Origin: Balneolia bacterium
Lineage (GTDB): Bacteria; Bacteroidota; Rhodothermia; Balneolales; Cyclonatronaceae
Assembly (NCBI GenBank): GCA_003567135.1
Contig: PXAI01000302.1
Span: 1 to 18,061, forward strand
Length of the DNA stretch: 18,061 nucleotides
Direction: 5' to 3'
Positions within the stretch are counted from its first letter, which is position 1; each line of letters starts with the position of its first letter. The position numbers and the translations under genes were made by a program. Positions 14,060-18,061 of this stretch are shown one piece after another. The notes beneath the pieces were generated by a model. It did not search any database and was not told the origin of the DNA. It worked only from the letters and a program-made list of their open reading frames with translations.

Positions 14060-15181
14060 GTGGCAATCAAAAAAAAGATAAATAAAATTGGGAATAGGTT
14101 GCTGTTTTTAATCTTTTTCCCCCTAATTATCACCTCATGCAGCTTGCTTTCAAGCAACAACGATTATTTTTGGGAGGATATGGGATTCCCTGAACAAACG
14201 ATTTATAAACTATTTATAAATGAATCACATATTTATGCAGCCGCTGGACATGATGGCCTATGGCTGCGAGGTTTAGATGAAAATGGCAGTTGGGAGTATC
14301 TTGGTGGCAGTGTTGAAGATGGTGAACGACATTTTGAGTCCGGCGTACAAGCAGTGGATGTGTATGAGGGCCGGATTACCATTGGTTATACAGACCCACC
14401 AGAGATAGAAACAGATGTTCGAATCGGGCTATGGTGTTCAGACAATAATGGAACCGACTGGAGTCCTTGCGATGAAGGTGTGCGGGAAGAAATAGGAGAA
14501 GAACAATCTAGTACAGTACGAACCATACAGCGTTCACCACATAACCCTAAACATATATTGGTAGGAAATGGCAGTGTATATCTTTCCACAAATAATGGGG
14601 ATCAGTTCAACCGATTGTACCCCGAACCGGAATTACCTTTTTTTTATCAGAGTTTGTATTTCGGCTTACACTGGCATCCAACTGATGACGCTGTAATTTG
14701 GGCCTATGGCGAAACCCCAAGGTTTCAACCGTGGCTAATGAAAACAAATGATGCTGGACAAAGTTGGGAAGAGTTTTTTCATATAAATATTCCCCGCGAT
14801 AATGCCTTCTATTCCTTTATGATGGATCCGGTAAATCCAGATATCATTTATATAGGCGCGCAAGGAGCTGTAATCCGTTCAACACAAGCCGGGGCTGAGT
14901 GGAAAGGGGATGAACCGGTACCTGCATTGTTTACGGATGACCGCGGCAATTTCTTTTATGCCCTCCAAACGCACCCTGCCCGTGGCGGCGTGCTTTTTGC
15001 TGCTGCTGCCGGGCGGTTATATGGATCCCTGAACCATGGTGATACCGTATCACAAATCCCTACACCCGAAAATCTGACTTTTATTCTGGATATGTGGTTC
15101 GACCCAACATCGAATATGCTCTATGTAGCCGGTGATGGTGGTGTGTTCAAACTGCACAATCCACTTAATGCTATTCCATAA
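14060..15181 (+). CDS. Asp-box (BNR) beta-propeller lipoprotein
   Basis: From a GTG at 14060 the protein is 373 residues. A lysine-rich start and a hydrophobic helix (12-25) end in lipobox I-T-S-C27, so it is a lipoprotein. At least four Asp-box-like turns occur: SDNNGTDW (127-134), STNNGDQF (176-183), TNDAGQSW (229-236) and STQAGAEW (274-281), with a weaker SLNHGDTV (323-330). The spacing fits a BNR/sortilin- or Ycf48-like beta-propeller. Such propellers bind proteins or glycans; no catalytic residues are evident. I chose GTG because AAAGGA (14050-14055) lies four bases before it; the ATG at 14030 gives a longer cytoplasmic tail with no ribosome site. It sits between the prodomain lipoprotein and the S8 protease, all on the plus strand, suggesting a joint surface function. 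Confidence 0.75.
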   Translation: MAIKKKINKIGNRLLFLIFFPLIITSCSLLSSNNDYFWEDMGFPEQTIYKLFINESHIYAAAGHDGLWLRGLDENGSWEYLGGSVEDGERHFESGVQAVDVYEGRITIGYTDPPEIETDVRIGLWCSDNNGTDWSPCDEGVREEIGEEQSSTVRTIQRSPHNPKHILVGNGSVYLSTNNGDQFNRLYPEPELPFFYQSLYFGLHWHPTDDAVIWAYGETPRFQPWLMKTNDAGQSWEEFFHINIPRDNAFYSFMMDPVNPDIIYIGAQGAVIRSTQAGAEWKGDEPVPALFTDDRGNFFYALQTHPARGGVLFAAAAGRLYGSLNHGDTVSQIPTPENLTFILDMWFDPTSNMLYVAGDGGVFKLHNPLNAIP

Positions 15182-15244
15182 AACTGGAATAATATGGGCT
15201 ATTTAGCCTGTATTTCTATACAACCAATCAATGAGGTACACATC

Positions 15245-17359
15245 ATGAAACAAAATAAATTAGCCATTGCCATAGTCATCATTTCTATGATGATGACAAT
15301 GACATCTGTTGCCCATGCTCAGGATAGAATTGAACGCATTGGGGATAAGGAATATCAGCAAATAAACGACCAATGGTTCTACCTGACAGAACAAGCTGAT
15401 ACGGTTCGCTTTTCACCTGAACGGTTGATAGTGAGGCTGAAAGATAGTGCCGGGGAAATTGCTCAATTCAAACAAAGCTTGCAGTTGAACGATCTTGAAA
15501 TTGTTTCAGGCCCTACCAGTGGAGGATATTATGTACTTCAAAGTCCTGCAATGAATCGGGGATTTGAAGTGAAGAGAGTTTTATTGCAAAATTTGCTAAT
15601 TGCTTCAATCGAGTTTTCCATTTTTGGTGAGCGATTAACTGTCCCAAATGATGAGAAATGGTCAGATCAATGGAACCTTCCTAAAGTCGAGATGCCTCCC
15701 ACTTGGGATATAACAAAAGGAAACCCGGATGTTGTAATTGGAATTGTTGATAGCGGAGCTTTATTAAATCATCCGGATTTACAAAATTGTTTATGGGATG
15801 ATATAGGGTACAATTTCCTGAATCCTGGTTCACCTCCGGATGAAGTATTTGAACATGGAACACCAGTATCGGGTATTATTGGAGCTCAAACAAATAACAC
15901 CATTGGAGTAGCAGGAATTGCAGGCTGTTGGGATGCAACTTCCGGAACTCGTTTAATGATACTTAAAGATGGAAATGCAGTTCCAACTGTATCCCTAACT
16001 GCAGAGGCGATAGAATGGGCAGCAGACAATGGAGCATCAGTTGTAAATATATCAACTGGATATCCAGATCATTCCAGCATCTTACAATCGGCAGTAAATT
16101 ATGCAACAAATTTAGGTGTAACCATAGTGGCTTCTGCAGGTAACAATGGTGGAAATGGAAGTTCTAATAAGTCAATTCGTTACCCAGCCAAGTACTCCAA
16201 TACAATAGCTGTAGGTGCTACAATCGAAGATGATACCAGATGGGTTACTTCTGGTAATAATGGAAGTGCCATAGGCTCTGATCTTGATTTGATGGCACCC
16301 GGCGGTGCAACAATAATAATGACCACACTTCTTAATGGGGGTTATGGCCTGTTCAATGGAACATCTGCCTCAGCTCCTCATGTAGCAGGTGTAGCCGGAT
16401 TAATGAAGAGCGTGAACCCATCTCTAACACCAGCTCAAGTCCGCAGCATCTTGCAAAACACCGCCGATTGGAAATCACACATGAATTCCAACGAATATGG
16501 CCACGGCCGCCTCAATGCCTACTCCGCCGTCAAACACGCCCTACCTCTACAGTTAGAAAACCACGCCTTCACCTCAAGCCAGTCGCTCACCGAAAAAGCC
16601 CATATTTTCGGTAACGCAACACTTTCTTCCGGGGCAACACTTACCATTGCATCCGGAAATGTTGCTGTCATCGACGGCACGCTATCCCGCTCGGGAAGCA
16701 CCAATGCTCACCTCGTTGTAGAGGGTACCCTGATTATCGATCCAGACTCTGAGTTAGATGGTATTCGGGTTACCGTTGGTTCTTCCGGTAAAATGATAGT
16801 CCGCTCCAACGCCACCTTCAACATGAACAGCTCCCGGCTTACGGTGAACGGTAACGCCAGCTTTGGCAATGGATTCACCATGACACAGGGAGCTTTTACT
16901 CTTTCGCCCACCGGACAAGCCACCTTTACCAATCCGAATATCGAAATATACAACCCCGGTCCATTGACTCCACACGACCACGGCTTTTTTGCCCACGGCG
17001 AGCTCACCCTTAACGGCGGGCTGATCGAAGGTGAAGGCACCAGCTACACCTGGCCGGGCGTGCGAATTATAGGTTCTGGCAGTGCAGGCTCTACCGTTTC
17101 GGGAACTGAAATACGAGACGCAAGTTACGGGGTGTACATCTCATCCACCTCCGATATTACTGTCAACGGCGTTGAGGTAAATGAGGCGACTTTCGATGGA
17201 ATTTACGCAAACGCCAGCGAAGACCTCACCCTTACCAACAATCTGCTCAATGAAAATACCCGCCACGGCATTTTTGTCGACGGGGGTTCTGTAACTACTA
17301 TGCAAGGAAACCATGGATATAGGTATATAGGGCGTGTCGCCGCCTTCAAGGTTCTGTAA
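15245..17359 (+). CDS. Secreted S8 (subtilisin-like) protease with beta-helix, truncated by a frame-breaking insertion
   Basis: From the ATG at 15245 (GAGG about 9 bases upstream) the frame gives 704 residues. A signal peptide (1-26, ending AHA-Q) precedes a prodomain-like region (about 43-135, including ERLIVRLKDSAG). The S8 catalytic domain has D169 in IVDSG, H204 in HGTPVSG, oxyanion N300 in ASAGNNGG and nucleophile S374 in GTSASAPH, so the triad is complete. A beta-rich linker and a right-handed parallel beta-helix follow (about 455-690). The last 14 residues after residue 690 are foreign and end at TAA: a 65-bp duplication/insertion (17315-17379) shifts the frame. The natural protein continues in the frame starting at 17350. 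The catalytic part is AT-rich (47/120 GC, 16021-16140), while the beta-helix part is not (62/120, 16441-16560). An extension to the ATG at 15194 is rejected because it disrupts the signal peptide. Confidence 0.82.
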   Translation: MKQNKLAIAIVIISMMMTMTSVAHAQDRIERIGDKEYQQINDQWFYLTEQADTVRFSPERLIVRLKDSAGEIAQFKQSLQLNDLEIVSGPTSGGYYVLQSPAMNRGFEVKRVLLQNLLIASIEFSIFGERLTVPNDEKWSDQWNLPKVEMPPTWDITKGNPDVVIGIVDSGALLNHPDLQNCLWDDIGYNFLNPGSPPDEVFEHGTPVSGIIGAQTNNTIGVAGIAGCWDATSGTRLMILKDGNAVPTVSLTAEAIEWAADNGASVVNISTGYPDHSSILQSAVNYATNLGVTIVASAGNNGGNGSSNKSIRYPAKYSNTIAVGATIEDDTRWVTSGNNGSAIGSDLDLMAPGGATIIMTTLLNGGYGLFNGTSASAPHVAGVAGLMKSVNPSLTPAQVRSILQNTADWKSHMNSNEYGHGRLNAYSAVKHALPLQLENHAFTSSQSLTEKAHIFGNATLSSGATLTIASGNVAVIDGTLSRSGSTNAHLVVEGTLIIDPDSELDGIRVTVGSSGKMIVRSNATFNMNSSRLTVNGNASFGNGFTMTQGAFTLSPTGQATFTNPNIEIYNPGPLTPHDHGFFAHGELTLNGGLIEGEGTSYTWPGVRIIGSGSAGSTVSGTEIRDASYGVYISSTSDITVNGVEVNEATFDGIYANASEDLTLTNNLLNENTRHGIFVDGGSVTTMQGNHGYRYIGRVAAFKVL

Positions 17360-17379
17360 CTACTATGCAAGGAAACCAT
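17285..17379 (+). repeat. 30-bp direct repeats bounding a 35-bp spacer inside the S8 gene
   Basis: The 30 bases starting GGTTCTGTAACTACTATGCA occur exactly at 17285-17314 and again at 17350-17379. The spacer is 17315-17349. The period is 65 bp, not a multiple of three. Removing one period restores an open frame from the signal peptide to the window end. Confidence 0.95.
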
Positions 17380-18061
17380 ATCGCCGACAGCGGCAGCGAC
17401 GGCCTTAAGTTTTCGGGTCTTGCAGAGGTACTGTTTGGCACAGGAAACACCAGCTGTGATAACTTCGGGTTCGGATTTCTGGTAAACGAACTGGCCAACG
17501 TACAGCTCAATAACGGCAGCTACGATGAAAACACTCCGCTGGCCTTTAACGATCAGCAGGTATCTGTCACCGGGCAAGACGGTACCAACTCCAGTTTCGC
17601 GGAAGCAACCGGCAGCTGGTGGGGGTTCTATCCGGTTAACCACACCTGGGAAATTGCCCTGGCCGACAACGACTCGATGCTTGAATGGCTGTATCCAACG
17701 GCGGGGAATCAGTGGTACCTGCACTGCGGCGGGCTGAGCTCGCGGGAACCTGTGGCAGGCCGGCAGCTGACCGAAAGGCAGGTGCGCCCGGATTGGTCAC
17801 AGCTGGCACGAAACGCCCGGCAGCAGTGGCGTGGTTTCTACCACACTTCCCCGAGTGAAGCCATAGCCCAGCTCAGAGGCGGCGGAATCCAGCCGCTTGG
17901 CCTGGACGGGGAGCAGGAAGAAGAGCTTTGGATCACGCTGGTACTGATAGAAGCGCTGATTCGCCAGGGCAGTTACAGCGAAGCCGAATCGCTGGGACTG
18001 GATCTGATGGCAGCCTCAAATCCGGTTGAATACCGCTGGCCGGCGGCGCGCAGGCTTTTCC
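17350..18061 (+). CDS. C-terminal continuation of the S8 protease gene in the shifted frame, runs off the window
   Basis: From the second repeat copy the frame is open for 237 codons to the window end. It first repeats GSVTTMQGNH, then continues the beta-helix (IADSGSDGLKFSG, NFGFGFLVNELANVQLNNGS), a WWGFYPVN segment and, from about codon 135, a helical region rich in Q, A and L (PSEAIAQLR, EEELWITLVLIEALIRQGSY). The helical part looks like a TPR-like repeat, but I am not sure. The start of the beta-helix is in the other frame (15245-17359), so on its own this part lacks a signal peptide and is probably not made unless the frame is restored. An ATG at 17365 has no ribosome site. GC is high at the end (42/60 in 17701-17760). 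Confidence 0.7.

Noticed and set aside
15197..15208. GGCTA-TT-TAGCC palindrome as terminator before the S8 gene
   Set aside because: The stem is only 5 bp with a 2-base loop and no T-tract, so it is too weak to call.
17315..17349. Insertion sequence or MITE as cause of the S8 gene break
   Set aside because: The 35-bp spacer has no terminal inverted repeats, and a 30-bp target duplication is not typical; duplication, recombination or assembly error is more likely.
17203..17724. 173-codon minus-strand frame
   Set aside because: Antisense to the beta-helix region; the plus strand has clear repeat structure across the whole stretch once the 65-bp period is removed.

Overview
The window looks like a chromosomal segment of a free-living bacterium of the Balneolota/Rhodothermota or wider Bacteroidota-like assemblage. 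The reasons are weak Shine-Dalgarno signals, lipoproteins with Cys lipoboxes, an S8 protease joined to a parallel beta-helix, a DciA (DUF721) gene beside clpX, and intergenic DNA full of palindromes and low-complexity text. The phylum is an inference, about 60% sure. Almost every housekeeping gene is on the minus strand. The plus strand holds one small PH-domain gene and an accessory region at the right end.

Layout. (1) 1-2911, minus: a three-gene operon of a COG0523/CobW-type metal-chaperone GTPase followed by two FAD oxidoreductases, the last cut by the window edge. A perfect 5+3+5 palindrome (GCAACTTTGTTGC) lies just upstream. (2) 3234-3710, plus: a small membrane protein with a bacterial PH domain. 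(3) 3711-4297: no gene, but a perfect palindromic repeat, a nested inverted-repeat element and short tandem heptamers. (4) 4298-7331, minus: a compact operon of an alpha/beta-hydrolase, a RimK-like ATP-grasp ligase and a circularly permuted ATP-grasp ligase. The two ligase genes overlap by 8 bp. This resembles a small peptide or amide biosynthesis system that I cannot match to a named pathway. (5) 7474-12397, minus: tRNA-Leu(UAG), tig, clpP, clpX, a DciA-like gene and a YbbR-domain gene. This is a protein-folding and quality-control cluster, read from right to left. The ClpP has Asn where the catalytic Asp is expected.

(6) 12398-13212: no gene; long inverted repeats, an 11-G tract abutting TATAAT, and a 90-bp attC-like imperfect hairpin ending 45 bp before the next gene. 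(7) 13213-18061, plus: a low-GC accessory island with a lipoprotein that reads as a stand-alone subtilase-type prodomain (frameshifted in a T6 tract), an Asp-box beta-propeller lipoprotein, and a secreted S8 (subtilisin) protease with a beta-helix. The protease gene is broken by a 65-bp duplication/insertion bounded by 30-bp direct repeats, and its reading continues in another frame to the window end. Base composition changes sharply inside the protease gene near 16440.

The most interesting points are the two-ligase/hydrolase operon and the prodomain-propeller-subtilase set with its attC-like site and two frame-breaking features that could be switches, decay or assembly errors.
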